Source of the DNA: Sphingomonas sp. OV641
GTDB lineage: Bacteria; Pseudomonadota; Alphaproteobacteria; Sphingomonadales; Sphingomonadaceae
Direction of reading: 5' to 3'
Assembly (NCBI RefSeq): GCF_900109205.1
Contig: NZ_FNZB01000001.1
Coordinates: 2,242,587-2,306,586, forward strand
DNA length: 64,000 nt
Of this stretch, positions 17,129 through 26,566 are shown piece by piece. The translations under genes were made by a program, and so were the position numbers. A model generated the notes under the pieces. It was not told the DNA's origin, searched no databases, and saw only the letters and a program-made list of their open reading frames with translations. The first letter of the stretch is position 1, and the number at the start of each line of letters is the position of its first letter.

Positions 17129-19576
17129 TCAGAAGCGAACGCGCCCCGTGACGCCATAAAGGCGCGGCTGGCCGAGGAAGGCGCCATAGGTGCCGCTCTG
17201 CAGCGGCTGATCCACGATCACCTGATAATATTCCGAGTTCGTCAGGTTCTGCGCCCAGACCTCAAGCGACCATGCCTCATTCTCCGGCTCGATGCCGACG
17301 CGCGTGTTCAGTACGGCGAACGGCTCCTGGACCTTCAATGGATCGAGATTGGATCCGGTGTTGTAGCGCGACGACCATTTCAGCGAGGCCGAGGCGAGCA
17401 GGTTCAGATCAGCCGTGATCGGCTGCTTCGAGGTGAAGCCGCCAGTGACGTTCCACTTGGCCGCATAAGGCAGGCGATTGCCCGACAGGCGGGTGAGGTT
17501 CGGCAGCGGCGCAGGGAAGTCACCAAACTTCGTATCGGCGTAAGTGGCGCCGGCGTTCAGCGTAAGGCCCTGAATGCCCGTGTTGAACAGCAGGTCGAGA
17601 TCCACGCCCTTTGACGTCACCTTGGGAATCGACGTCACCACGAAGCTGACACCGGTATAGGTGTTGAGCTGGAAGTCCTTGTAGGTCTGGTAGAAGCCCG
17701 CAAGGTTCGCCAGCAGACGCCGGTTGAACAGGGTCGTTTTCGTGCCGAGCTCGTAGCTTTCGACCTTTTCCGTCGCAAAGGACGTGTCGGGATTGAGCAC
17801 GCCGGGCGAGAGTCGCGCACGATCAAGGTTGAAGCCGCCCGACTTGAAGCCGTTGGCATAGGCGCCATAGGCCATCACTTCGGGCGAGATGCGATATTGC
17901 AGCTTCGCCGATCCGGCCCAGCGGTTCTCCGGCCGTCGCTGTGAGATGGTCGCATCGTTGAAGGCGACATCCGCGGTCGGCGAACAGATCGCGGCGAGCG
18001 CGGCGGCCGGCAGGCGACGGGCGATCGCGGCCGCGCAGGCATTCCCCGGCGAGGTATTGGTGTAGTGCGACGTCGCGCGCTTGACCTCATCGGTGTAGCG
18101 GATGCCCAGCGTCAGATCGAGACCTTCGGCCAGGGTGAACGTATTGTCGGTGAACACCGCGAACGAGCTGGCACGATGACGGTGATAATCCCGCTGGCCC
18201 GTGTTGGCGACGAAGTTGGTGCCCACCGGTAGCCCCGTCAGCGCGGACACGGTGTTCGCGTTGGCGCCGCTCGACAGCAGCAGGCCGAAATAGCGCTCAT
18301 AGTCCGAACCGAAGAAGGTGTTCTGGCGGCTGATCAGCCGCTCGTCGGCATAGAAGACACCAAGGATCGAGTTCAGCCAGTCGCTGCTGTAGGAAAGCCG
18401 GGCTTCCTGCGAGAAGACCTTGAACTGGTTCGAATTGCCTTCGGACTCGCGATACCACAGGTCGGCCGACGAATAGTCCACGTCGACGCCGCTGTTCGAA
18501 CGATAGAAGCGATACGCGGTGATCGAGGTCAGATTGAAGCTGTCGCTCAGCTCCCAATCCACCTGCGCCGAAACGCCGCGGTCGCGAATGCGGAAGTCGG
18601 TCGGGCGATTGGCATAGGTGTTGCGATCGAACGGATCCCTGTTGCGCAGGGTGCCGGCATCTGATGCCAGTGCATCGACGAACGCCCCGGTGGGCCCGGT
18701 GATGCTGGGCGCGTTGACGCAGCAATCCTCGTCGCGTTCCGACCAGTCCCCGATCAGTCGCACATCGATCGTGTCGGTCGGGCGGATCAGCAGCTGGGCG
18801 CGGATCGTCCAGTTGTTCTCATTGTCGGCCTCCGTGCTGGTGCGCGGGCCAGCGCCGGTGCGCACGTTCCAGAAGCCGTCACGCTCACGCTTCAGCGCGA
18901 AGATGCGGCCGGCCACGGTATCGCCGATCAGGCCGCCGGTTGCTGCGCCAGACACCGTCCAGGCGTTGTAATTGCCATAGCTGCCGACGAATTCCGCCGA
19001 CGGGTTGAAGCTGGGCGCGGCGGTGACGACGTTGATGACGCCCGCCGACATGTTCTTGCCGAACAGGGTTGATTGCGGGCCCTTGAGCACCTCCACCCGT
19101 TCCATTTCGCCCAGATCGCCGAAGGCGACGCCGCTGCGCGCACGGTACACACCGTCGACGATCGTGCCCACCGAGCTCTCGAGGCCCGGATTGTCGCCGA
19201 CCGTGCCGACGCCGCGGATGCGGATCGAGGTTTGTGCCGGGCTGGTGGAGGAAGTGACGTTCAGGCCCGGCGTGATCGTCTGCAAATCCTTCACGTCGCG
19301 CACGCCCGCAGCCTCGAGCTGCTGCTGGTTCAGCACCGACACCACGATCGGCACGTCCTGCAGCCGCTGCTCGCGCTTTTGCGCCGTTACGATGATATCG
19401 CCGGTTTCAGCCTGCGGGCTACGCTCTTCGGCGGCGGCGCTGGTGGTGGTCGCGACGTCCGTTCCCACCTGCGCTTCCGACGATGGCGTCGCCGATGCGG
19501 CGTCTTGGGCAAAGGCTGGGCTGGCGGCCACCATGGCGGCGGCGAGTGCGAATACGGACGCAGTGTTACGCAACAT
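17129..19576 (-). CDS. TonB-dependent outer-membrane receptor
   Basis: 815 aa. A signal peptide ends at ASPAFAQ. A TonB box-like region (DIIVTAQKREQ) precedes a plug domain (about 65-175) with IRIRGVG and VEVLKGPQSTLFGKN. The 22-strand barrel ends in the aromatic signature GVTGRVRF. This is the large 'iron complex/other substrate' receptor type that sphingomonads carry in many copies, often for plant or aromatic compounds. No cognate iron-regulation gene adjoins it, so the ligand is unknown. The ATG is preceded by GGGGAGAAACAAC. Confidence 0.93.
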   Translation of the reverse strand: MLRNTASVFALAAAMVAASPAFAQDAASATPSSEAQVGTDVATTTSAAAEERSPQAETGDIIVTAQKREQRLQDVPIVVSVLNQQQLEAAGVRDVKDLQTITPGLNVTSSTSPAQTSIRIRGVGTVGDNPGLESSVGTIVDGVYRARSGVAFGDLGEMERVEVLKGPQSTLFGKNMSAGVINVVTAAPSFNPSAEFVGSYGNYNAWTVSGAATGGLIGDTVAGRIFALKRERDGFWNVRTGAGPRTSTEADNENNWTIRAQLLIRPTDTIDVRLIGDWSERDEDCCVNAPSITGPTGAFVDALASDAGTLRNRDPFDRNTYANRPTDFRIRDRGVSAQVDWELSDSFNLTSITAYRFYRSNSGVDVDYSSADLWYRESEGNSNQFKVFSQEARLSYSSDWLNSILGVFYADERLISRQNTFFGSDYERYFGLLLSSGANANTVSALTGLPVGTNFVANTGQRDYHRHRASSFAVFTDNTFTLAEGLDLTLGIRYTDEVKRATSHYTNTSPGNACAAAIARRLPAAALAAICSPTADVAFNDATISQRRPENRWAGSAKLQYRISPEVMAYGAYANGFKSGGFNLDRARLSPGVLNPDTSFATEKVESYELGTKTTLFNRRLLANLAGFYQTYKDFQLNTYTGVSFVVTSIPKVTSKGVDLDLLFNTGIQGLTLNAGATYADTKFGDFPAPLPNLTRLSGNRLPYAAKWNVTGGFTSKQPITADLNLLASASLKWSSRYNTGSNLDPLKVQEPFAVLNTRVGIEPENEAWSLEVWAQNLTNSEYYQVIVDQPLQSGTYGAFLGQPRLYGVTGRVRF

Positions 19577-19736
19577 GGTTGTTTCTCCCCTGAGCGGGCG
19601 CTGATCACGCCTCTCTTCCCGCCACCGTTCGCTGGTGCGGGTTGCGCTCCTTACAGGGGATTACCGCCCGATTGTAAGCTGCCAATTGTGTTAGGGGGCC
19701 CGGCGGCATTCGCCACCCGGCGGCGCGTTCCAGACG

Positions 19737-20258
19737 TCAGCCGGGCAGCCAGCGGGGGCCGCTGCTCGCCTGATCGTCCAGCGCGATCGGCGACGGGAGA
19801 TGGATGAATTCCACCTGCATTCCCCAGGGCGCAACGCCAAACCAGCAGCGGTTGCCAGGCCCCTTCTCCTTGCCGCCAAGCTCGATCGGCCCTTCGCGCA
19901 TCGTCCCTCCGGCATCGCGGAAGCGCGCCGCGGCTTCCTCCAGATCGTCGACGTACAGTGCGAAATGGTGGATCCCCATGTGACTCGGGGCATCGGCCGT
20001 GGCGCCATGCCCGCCCTCCACCTCGAACAATTCCACGTTCGCGCCGTCAGCGATCCGCATCATCCGCATGGCGATGATGCGCGTGCCCGGCTCCAGGCCG
20101 TTCTTGTCGCACATCTCGTCGCCCTCCTGCGACTTGCCGCCCTTCTCGATCAGCGCGTAAAGCGTCTTTGCGCCGAACGCCTGCTGGAAGAACCGCTCCG
20201 CCGCCTCGATCCCTGGCACCGTGATGCCGACATGTTCGATGCCCTTGATCACACCCAC
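19737..20258 (-). CDS. VOC-family protein (methylmalonyl-CoA epimerase/glyoxalase-like)
   Basis: 173 aa from the GTG at 20258, which has AGGAG at a 6-bp spacing; an ATG-started frame from 20435 would run back over the divergent regulator's start and is not needed. Two VOC modules: one begins IKGIEHVGITVPG and the second GIHHFALYVDD. The pattern of histidine near the start of each module and a glutamate in MQVEFIHLP fits a metal-dependent VOC enzyme. It is divergent from a TetR regulator 107 bp away, which is its likely controller. Substrate unknown. Confidence 0.85.
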   Translation of the reverse strand: MGVIKGIEHVGITVPGIEAAERFFQQAFGAKTLYALIEKGGKSQEGDEMCDKNGLEPGTRIIAMRMMRIADGANVELFEVEGGHGATADAPSHMGIHHFALYVDDLEEAAARFRDAGGTMREGPIELGGKEKGPGNRCWFGVAPWGMQVEFIHLPSPIALDDQASSGPRWLPG

Positions 20259-20310
20259 GTCCGTCTCCTGTATCGGCAAGAGAACGGCGCCGTGCCTGAG
20301 CGGTTGCGTA

Positions 20311-20322
20311 ACCGTGGACGGT
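20311..20322. promoter_or_regulatory. Candidate TetR operator between divergent VOC and TetR genes
   Basis: ACCGT-GG-ACGGT is a perfect 5-bp inverted repeat in the 106-bp region between the VOC start and the TetR start. A TATACT hexamer, a possible -10 box for the TetR gene, follows at about 20352. The size and location suit autoregulation by the TetR protein; binding is inference. Confidence 0.35.
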
Positions 20323-20364
20323 ATGGCTTGAGCGGCGGGAAAAAGCGCATATATACTGATCGTT

Positions 20365-20976
20365 ATGGAATCGACCGCTGCACCGTCCCTGAAGGGCCGT
20401 CCGCGTGAGTTCTGCGTTGACGAGGCGCTGAGCAAGGCGCTGGGCGTGTTCTGGGCAAAGGGTTATGAGGGGGCCTCCATGGCCGACCTCACTGACGCCA
20501 TGGGCATCACCAAGCCGAGCCTTTATGCCGCGTTCGGCAACAAGGAAGCCTTGTTTCACAAGGCGCTCGATCTCTACGAGGCAGAAAAGCTCGCTTATAC
20601 CCGCGAGGCGCTGAAGCAGCCCACGGCAAGGGCGGTGGCGGAGCATTTCATGCGCGGCGCGATCGAGGCGCAGACCAGCACCTGCGATCCCAAGGGATGC
20701 CTTGGCGTGATCAGCGCCACTGCCTGCGGCGCCGAAGCGGAATCGATCAAGGCCGATGTGATTGCCCGCCGCGCCTCATCGCAGGAGGCGCTGATCGAGC
20801 GCTTCCGCCAGGCGAAGCGCGATGGCGACCTGCCCGATCATGTCGAGCCTGAAAGCCTGACGCTGTACCTTTACGCCATCCTGCAGGGCATGGGCGTGCA
20901 GTCCGGGTCCGGCGCCTCACGCGAGGAGCTGGAACGTGTCGTGGAGACCAGCCTCATGATGTGGCCCACCGCCTGA
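20365..20976 (+). CDS. TetR/AcrR-family transcriptional regulator
   Basis: 203 aa. The N-terminal helix-turn-helix (about 14-60) reads GYEGASMADLTDAMGITKPSL and then YAAFGNKEALF, the canonical TetR motif. The C-terminal half (about 80-195) is the ligand-binding helical domain and resembles the TetR_C_11 group, with a CDPKGCLG segment often seen there. It probably represses the divergent VOC gene and possibly the receptor gene beyond it. Confidence 0.93.
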   Translation: MESTAAPSLKGRPREFCVDEALSKALGVFWAKGYEGASMADLTDAMGITKPSLYAAFGNKEALFHKALDLYEAEKLAYTREALKQPTARAVAEHFMRGAIEAQTSTCDPKGCLGVISATACGAEAESIKADVIARRASSQEALIERFRQAKRDGDLPDHVEPESLTLYLYAILQGMGVQSGSGASREELERVVETSLMMWPTA

Positions 20977-21031
20977 GCGGTGGACCCGTGAGGCTGGGTC
21001 GACCCTGCCCACGCTGTGTTGGCCGATCTTT

Positions 21032-21688
21032 TCAATAGGCCGGCGGATCGCTGGCGGGAAAGGATTCGTCCAGCGCCTCGTCCACGCGGGACCAGCGCGC
21101 TGGCGGATCCCTGACTTCCTCCGGCCCGGCGTTGCGCACCTGAACGAAGCTCCCCTTCTCGCCCGGCAGACGCGTCAGTGCCGCCGGTGCAATATGGGCG
21201 TTGGAAGGCGCGGTCATCGCGCGGCGCGATCGACCTCGTCCGACGATATATCCGACGCCCAGCGCCACCACGAACCACGGCCAGGGCGACGGCGCGGCAG
21301 GCGGCGTTGGCGTTGCCGCGTTGGGATAGATCCGCGGCAGATCGGCATGGATCGGCTTCAGATCCGCTGGAATTGGAACGGCCTCCATGGGCGGCGGCGA
21401 CAAAGCGGCGCGGACCGGCATTGGATCGGGCGGTGTGGCTTGAGCCGCCGCGGGATTGCCGGCCGTCTCATTATGCCGCGGGGGCGTCACGGCGCCATTG
21501 GATTCGGCAAAGGCGACGCCTGATTCCTCCTCCACCACGATCGTCGGCTGATCGGGGGGCGTCACCTCGCGCCGGTATTTGGTGTCGAGGCCCTCCGCAG
21601 CGCCTTCGCCGCGCAAGCCATTGTCCGCCGGTGCCTGATTGTTGGCGGGATCCGCCATGCCGTAAACGCGGGTATCCGGGTCTGCCAT
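21032..21688 (-). CDS. Proline-rich protein with one membrane helix (function unknown)
   Basis: 218 aa from the ATG at 21688. Residues 1-120 are low complexity and rich in Pro, Ala and acidic residues. A single hydrophobic helix lies near residue 140 (WPWFVVALGVGYIVG), followed by basic residues. The C-terminus ends DEALDESFPASDPPAY, a short acidic motif I recognise from many small alphaproteobacterial proteins of unknown function. The composition suggests a membrane-anchored protein with a long disordered N-terminal part. It ends convergently with the TetR gene. Confidence 0.7.
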   Translation of the reverse strand: MADPDTRVYGMADPANNQAPADNGLRGEGAAEGLDTKYRREVTPPDQPTIVVEEESGVAFAESNGAVTPPRHNETAGNPAAAQATPPDPMPVRAALSPPPMEAVPIPADLKPIHADLPRIYPNAATPTPPAAPSPWPWFVVALGVGYIVGRGRSRRAMTAPSNAHIAPAALTRLPGEKGSFVQVRNAGPEEVRDPPARWSRVDEALDESFPASDPPAY

Positions 21689-21841
21689 CAGCTTATCCTC
21701 TTCATCCTGTCTGACAAACCGATGGCGAGCCCGTGCGATCCCGATCGGCACACATGCGAAAGGGACGCGCGACGCCACGCCACGCCCGTGCGCCTGCGCG
21801 GCAGCATCGGGGCGACCGTAAAGGGATCAAGGTCTGGCAGA

Positions 21842-23617
21842 CTAACGCAGCGGCCAGGTCCACATGACGAGCGGCGTCCCGACCAGCACGATCAGCAACG
21901 ACAAGGGCGCGCCCAGCCGCGCATAGTCGCCGAACCGATAGCCCCCCGGGCCAAGCACCAGCGTGTTGCACTGATGGCCGATGGGCGTCAGGAAATCGCA
22001 ACCCGCGCCGATCGCCGTCGCAATCAGAAATGCCTCGGGGCGATAGCCCAGGTCGTTGGCAAAAACGGCGGCGATCGGCGCCATCACCAGCACGGTGGCG
22101 GCATTGTTGAGGAACGGCGTCACCGCCATCGCCGCCACCATGATCAGCGCCACCGCGCCCCAGGCCGGCAGGCTGGTGGCCAGATCCGCCAATCCCGTGG
22201 CGATCAGGTCCGACGCGCCGGTGGTCCGCAGCGAATCACTCACCGGGATCAGCGCGCCGAGCATGATCAGGATCGGCCATTCGATCGCCTGATAGGCCTC
22301 TCGCGTCGGCAGCGCGCCGGTCGCCACGACGATCCCCGCCGCCGCGAAGAAGGCCACCGCCACCGGCACCAGCTCCAGCGCGGTGGCGGTCATGGCGGCG
22401 GCCAGCACGATCAGCGGCAGCCAGCTGCGTCCGCTGCTGCCCAGGCGCAAGGTGCGCTCGGCGAGCGGGAGCACGCCCAGATCCTGCAGCCGGTCCGGAA
22501 TGCGCGCGAGCGAGCCCTGCAGGACGATCACGTCGCCCGCCGCCAGCTTCGTCTGCCCCAGCCGGCGCGCCAGCCGCTCGCCCGCCCGTGACAGGGCGAT
22601 CAGGTTCACGCCATAGCGGGACTGCATCCGCAGCCGTTCGGCGGTCTGGCCGACGAGCATCGAATTCGCGCCGATCACGCCTTCGATCACGCCGATTTCG
22701 TCGCCCTCCTCCTCGCCGGTGAGTTCGCGATGCTCGCCCTCCAGCATCAGGCTGTCGCTGGCGATGACGCGTTCCAGCGCGTCGGGCTCGCCCGCCATGA
22801 TCAGGATATCGCCCTCGCGAAGCTCGACATGGCGCGCCGGCACCGTGCGCATCCCGGCGCGCAGCAGATTGGTGATGGCCACGTCGCGATCATGCCGTTG
22901 CAGGAAATCGCCAACGGTCTCGCCGATCGCCGGCGATCCTTCGGGAATGCACGCCTCGGTCACATAGCCGCTGATATCCAGCGCATCGCCCATGGTGGCG
23001 GTCGCGCGCCGATCGCGCGGCAGCAGGCGATAACCGAAGCGCAGGAAGATCATCCCGACGATCAGCAGGCCAAGGCCGGTCGGCAGGTAATCGAACATGC
23101 TGAACGGCTGCCCGGTCATGTCCTGCCGCACACGGCTGACGATGATGTTGGGCGACGTGCCGACCAGCGTCATCAGCCCCCCGAGCAGCGAGGCGAAGGA
23201 CATGGGCATCAGGAAGACGGACGGGCTGGTCTCGTTCTTCTTGGCCATCTGGAACGCGGCCGGCATCAGCATAGCCAGCGCCCCCACGTTCTTCACCAAA
23301 GCGGAGGCGACGCCCACCGACGCGGTCAGCAGCACGAGCTGAGAGCGGACCCGCTTGATCCGGCGCGATACCAGCGCGAGCGCGCGTTCGATCAGCCCCG
23401 AACGCTGCATCGCCGCCGACATCACCAGTGCCGATCCGACGATGATCACGATATCGTCCGAAAAACCTGAAAAGGCGTCCTCCGGCTTGACGATGCCTAC
23501 CGCGAGCGCCGCCAGCAGCGCGAGGATCGCCGTCACGTCATAGCGGAAACGCCCCCAGATGAAGAAAGCCATCATGCCGGTGAGGACGGCCACCGACAGC
23601 CATTGCGGGGTCGTCAT
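21842..23617 (-). CDS. SLC13/DASS-type anion transporter with two TrkA-C domains
   Basis: 591 aa. About five N-terminal helices are followed by a soluble insert (about 205-365) holding two RCK_C/TrkA-C modules (one contains DILIMAGEPDALE, the other DVIVLQGSLARIPD), then about six more helices. This is the standard form of bacterial SLC13-family proteins that carry sulfate, phosphate, carboxylates or similar anions with sodium. The substrate cannot be deduced. It is upstream of the proline-rich protein gene on the same strand with a 153-bp gap. Confidence 0.88.
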   Translation of the reverse strand: MTTPQWLSVAVLTGMMAFFIWGRFRYDVTAILALLAALAVGIVKPEDAFSGFSDDIVIIVGSALVMSAAMQRSGLIERALALVSRRIKRVRSQLVLLTASVGVASALVKNVGALAMLMPAAFQMAKKNETSPSVFLMPMSFASLLGGLMTLVGTSPNIIVSRVRQDMTGQPFSMFDYLPTGLGLLIVGMIFLRFGYRLLPRDRRATATMGDALDISGYVTEACIPEGSPAIGETVGDFLQRHDRDVAITNLLRAGMRTVPARHVELREGDILIMAGEPDALERVIASDSLMLEGEHRELTGEEEGDEIGVIEGVIGANSMLVGQTAERLRMQSRYGVNLIALSRAGERLARRLGQTKLAAGDVIVLQGSLARIPDRLQDLGVLPLAERTLRLGSSGRSWLPLIVLAAAMTATALELVPVAVAFFAAAGIVVATGALPTREAYQAIEWPILIMLGALIPVSDSLRTTGASDLIATGLADLATSLPAWGAVALIMVAAMAVTPFLNNAATVLVMAPIAAVFANDLGYRPEAFLIATAIGAGCDFLTPIGHQCNTLVLGPGGYRFGDYARLGAPLSLLIVLVGTPLVMWTWPLR

Positions 23618-23759
23618 GCCCCCCGCCCTTCGGTCCCTGCCCTCACCACCTGTCGCTGCCGCGCAAACGCCGATTTCCCCGTCATGCCGCCGTAACGCGC
23701 CATGCGGGGAAAGGGACCATGAAAATCAGATCGTTGCCGCTTCGGGGCAACAAAGGAGA

Positions 23760-23793
23760 CCGGAGGGCGCCCATGGCTGCAAGCGCCCCCCGG
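23760..23793. terminator. Hairpin terminator after the trimeric autotransporter gene
   Basis: CCGGAGGGCGC (23760-23770) pairs with GCGCCCCCCGG (23783-23793), with one mismatch in 11 bp. On the minus strand it is followed by TCTCCTTTGTT. It starts 17 bp after the autotransporter stop. A smaller hairpin (GTTGCC/GGCAAC) lies just beyond, near 23732-23750. Confidence 0.6.
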
Positions 23794-23809
23794 TCAAGCG
23801 AGCTTCAGC

Positions 23810-26185
23810 CTAGAACTGATAGCCAAAGCCCGCATTCGCACCGCCGTAACCCTGGCTGTCGATGGTGGCGCCGACGCGGAAGATCGAATGGCCATCGTTC
23901 AGGAAGGTGGATGCGCCGATCGCCAGTGCCGATTGACCGCGATAGGTGCCGCCGCCAACCGCCACCATCGATCGGCCCGGCTCGTTCGCCTGCGGCAGGC
24001 CCGCCGCCGCCAGCGCCGAAGAGGTTCCCGCGCTGAGATCGCGGCGAACCTCACGCAGGTTGAAATCCATCGATGACAGCGCCTGATTCAGCCGGGTGTC
24101 GGTATAAGCATTCGCCTGGTTCACCGCGGTCTGAAGCCCGCTTTGCAACTGGCCCACGTTGACCGCGTCGGTGGCAGACGTGCCCGCCGCCACGTTGCGC
24201 AATACCACCGCGCTGCCCGTGGTGTTGAACGTCACCGATGTACGCCCCTGATCATATTGCACCGAATTGGCGCCCAGCGTCGCGGCCTGCTGCGCCACCT
24301 GATTGGTGGCATAAAGCTGGCCACCATTCACCGCCTGCGTCGATCCGGCCGCCACCGTGCCAGCGGCCACATTGTTCAGCGCCACCGCCGCGGCGGGATC
24401 TGCCCCCGCCAGCGTGATGCTGTTGGTTCGCGCGCCGGCCGCGTCGCGATCATATTGGACGCTATTTGACGCCTGGGTCGAAACGGCGAAGAGTTGCTGG
24501 CCGTTCACCGCGTCCGTCGAGGTGGCGGAAACGGCGCCCCCGGCAATGTTGTGGAGCGCGACGGGCGCAAGCGTGTCGGCGCCCACCAACGTCACGTCGT
24601 TGGTCAGCGTCCCGCCGTTCGGCGCGGTCGGATTGTCGGGATTGCTATATTGCACGGGGCTGACGGTGCTGCCGACAACCAGGTTGCTGAAATTGGTGAT
24701 CGCCGTGGTGTTGGCGCTCACCTGCGCGTTGGTGCTGGCGAGCTGATCGCCGTTCACCGCATCCGTCGACCCCGCCACCACTGCGCCGGCCCGCACGTTG
24801 CGCAGGCCCACCGCGCCGCCGCTGGCGCCCACCAGCGTCGCGTCGTCCGTCACGGCGCCGCCATTGGGCGTCGTCGGCGCGGCCGCATCGGCATAGCGGA
24901 GCGGCTGATTGGCGAGGCCAGCGCTGATATTGGCGATCTGGGTAGTGTTCGCGTCCACCTGAGTCGTCAGATTCGTGATCGCACCGGTGTTGCCGGCGAC
25001 CGCCTGGTTCGTGGCGAACAGTTGGTCGCCGTTTACCGCGTCGGTCGATCCGGCGGCCAGCGTTCCCGCCCGCAGATTGTGCAACCCGACGGGCCCGCCG
25101 CTTGCCCCGGCGAGGGTGGCGTCATCGGTGACCGTTCCGTCGTTCGGCACCGTGGGGCTGCCGGGCGAGGAGTAGCGGACGGCTCCCGCCGATCCGTTGC
25201 CCAGCGTGGCGATGGCGGCGGTATTGGCCGCGACCTGTGCATTGGTGGCAAACAACTGACTGCCATTCACCGCTTCGCCCGACGTGGCCGTGAGCGCGCC
25301 GGGGGCAACGTTGGCAAGGACGGTGCCAGCGCCGCCCGCCAGCGTCACCCGGTCGCGGGCGGCGCTGTCATATTGCACCGCGACGCTGCCCAACGCCCCC
25401 AGCTGGGCCGAAACGCCGTCCACCTGCCCGACTGTTGCGGCGTCCGTGGGCGCGGTGCCCGGTGCGACGTTGGTCAGCTGGCGCTCTGCGCCCGGCGCGC
25501 CGATCGACACTTCGCCGGCGGAATTCTGCAGGCCGGTCAGCCCCGTCGCCGTGTAGCCGGCCAGGGCACCTCGCGTCGCCGTGGTGCCGGCGCCAAGCGC
25601 AACGCTGTTCGCCGCCGTCACGCTGCTGTTGGTGCCAAGCGCGATACTGCCGGTCGCCCCAGCTTCGGACCGGGCATTGTTGCCAAAGGCGATGGCATTG
25701 ATGTCGCTGGCAAATGCCGCCGCGCCATCGGCGCCCAGGCCAGTGATCTGGTTGCCGCCGATCGCGACGCCCGCGGGCGTATCGAGCGTGATCGAATCGG
25801 AAGTCAGCCGGCATTGGTCGGTCGGGCCGACGATGGTGCCGTCGGTTGCAAGCGCCTGGAGCGTGATGGGAGCCCCGCTCGCCGCCTGGGCCAGCAACCC
25901 GGTCGCGTTCAGGCTGAGATCGGGCAGCAACACGCCAAGCACCGGAAGATCGAGAATGCTGTTCACCGTGGTCTCGATCGGCGTCGCGATGCCGGTGATC
26001 ACCGGTGACAAAATGTCGGTCACTGCTGATCGCGGCAGGCTGACGTTCGAACAGGCGCTCACCACCCGTTGCTGCGCCTCGGCCTGCTCCGCAAGCGTCA
26101 TCGCCAGCAGAATGGGTGCGCTCAGCACGGTACGGGTCAAAAGCCGCGCTACAATGTTGGAGCGCGGATGTTTCTTGCCAGCCAT
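23810..26185 (-). CDS. YadA-like trimeric autotransporter adhesin
   Basis: 791 aa from the ATG at 26185, preceded by AGGAGG. The signal peptide ends near AEQAEAQQ. A head region carries YadA-type left-handed repeats (SIALGTNS, SVALGAGT), then at least six neck/HIM-like motifs of the form TDAVNGDQLFATN. Between them sit repeated TDDATLxGASGG segments, so the stalk is internally duplicated at both protein and DNA level. The C-terminal 90 residues form the YadA anchor: coiled coil, then four strands ending NAGFGYQF. It should mediate surface adhesion. No ESPR-type extended signal is present. Confidence 0.92.
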   Translation of the reverse strand: MAGKKHPRSNIVARLLTRTVLSAPILLAMTLAEQAEAQQRVVSACSNVSLPRSAVTDILSPVITGIATPIETTVNSILDLPVLGVLLPDLSLNATGLLAQAASGAPITLQALATDGTIVGPTDQCRLTSDSITLDTPAGVAIGGNQITGLGADGAAAFASDINAIAFGNNARSEAGATGSIALGTNSSVTAANSVALGAGTTATRGALAGYTATGLTGLQNSAGEVSIGAPGAERQLTNVAPGTAPTDAATVGQVDGVSAQLGALGSVAVQYDSAARDRVTLAGGAGTVLANVAPGALTATSGEAVNGSQLFATNAQVAANTAAIATLGNGSAGAVRYSSPGSPTVPNDGTVTDDATLAGASGGPVGLHNLRAGTLAAGSTDAVNGDQLFATNQAVAGNTGAITNLTTQVDANTTQIANISAGLANQPLRYADAAAPTTPNGGAVTDDATLVGASGGAVGLRNVRAGAVVAGSTDAVNGDQLASTNAQVSANTTAITNFSNLVVGSTVSPVQYSNPDNPTAPNGGTLTNDVTLVGADTLAPVALHNIAGGAVSATSTDAVNGQQLFAVSTQASNSVQYDRDAAGARTNSITLAGADPAAAVALNNVAAGTVAAGSTQAVNGGQLYATNQVAQQAATLGANSVQYDQGRTSVTFNTTGSAVVLRNVAAGTSATDAVNVGQLQSGLQTAVNQANAYTDTRLNQALSSMDFNLREVRRDLSAGTSSALAAAGLPQANEPGRSMVAVGGGTYRGQSALAIGASTFLNDGHSIFRVGATIDSQGYGGANAGFGYQF

Positions 26186-26566
26186 GTCATCCTCCTGTTT
26201 TGACCGGCGGTTCACGCCGGACGACGGAGAATGGTGGAGAGCGCTCAACGCGCTGTTACATAGGCATGTACATATTTCGCGCGGCGAACTGCCTCACGTG
26301 AAGCGCGAAAAAGCACAGAAGCGGGGCACAATGCTGCAATCTGGCATGTAGACGCTGTAATATACTTCAATTCGTGGGGCGCCGGTCATCGTGACAAGTG
26401 GATCCGCCTCTCACAGGACGACAGATGCAGCCTCTTTATCGCCCAGGTTTTGCACCGCACGGCCACCAACGCGTTTAATCCTGAGTTCGTCGGAGTACGC
26501 GCCCGAGGACACGCTCTCCGACAAGCTCAAAACGACGCCGGTGGTCGATATCGGTAGTGGCCAGCG
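26186..26566. promoter_or_regulatory. Intergenic region upstream of the autotransporter with an inverted repeat
   Basis: 381 bp between the autotransporter start and the UDP-glucose dehydrogenase stop, with no supported gene. It is AT-richer around 26255-26280 and 26335-26375. TTTCGCGC (26275-26282) and GCGCGAAA (26303-26310) are a perfect 8-bp inverted repeat with a 20-bp gap, about 90 bp upstream of the start, and ATGTACAT lies just beside it. These are candidate regulator sites for the adhesin promoter. Confidence 0.35.

Noticed and set aside
24100..25700. Regularly repeated DNA considered as CRISPR or tandem repeat array
   Set aside because: Repeats are in frame, imperfect, of varying spacing and encode HIM and stalk motifs of the trimeric autotransporter.
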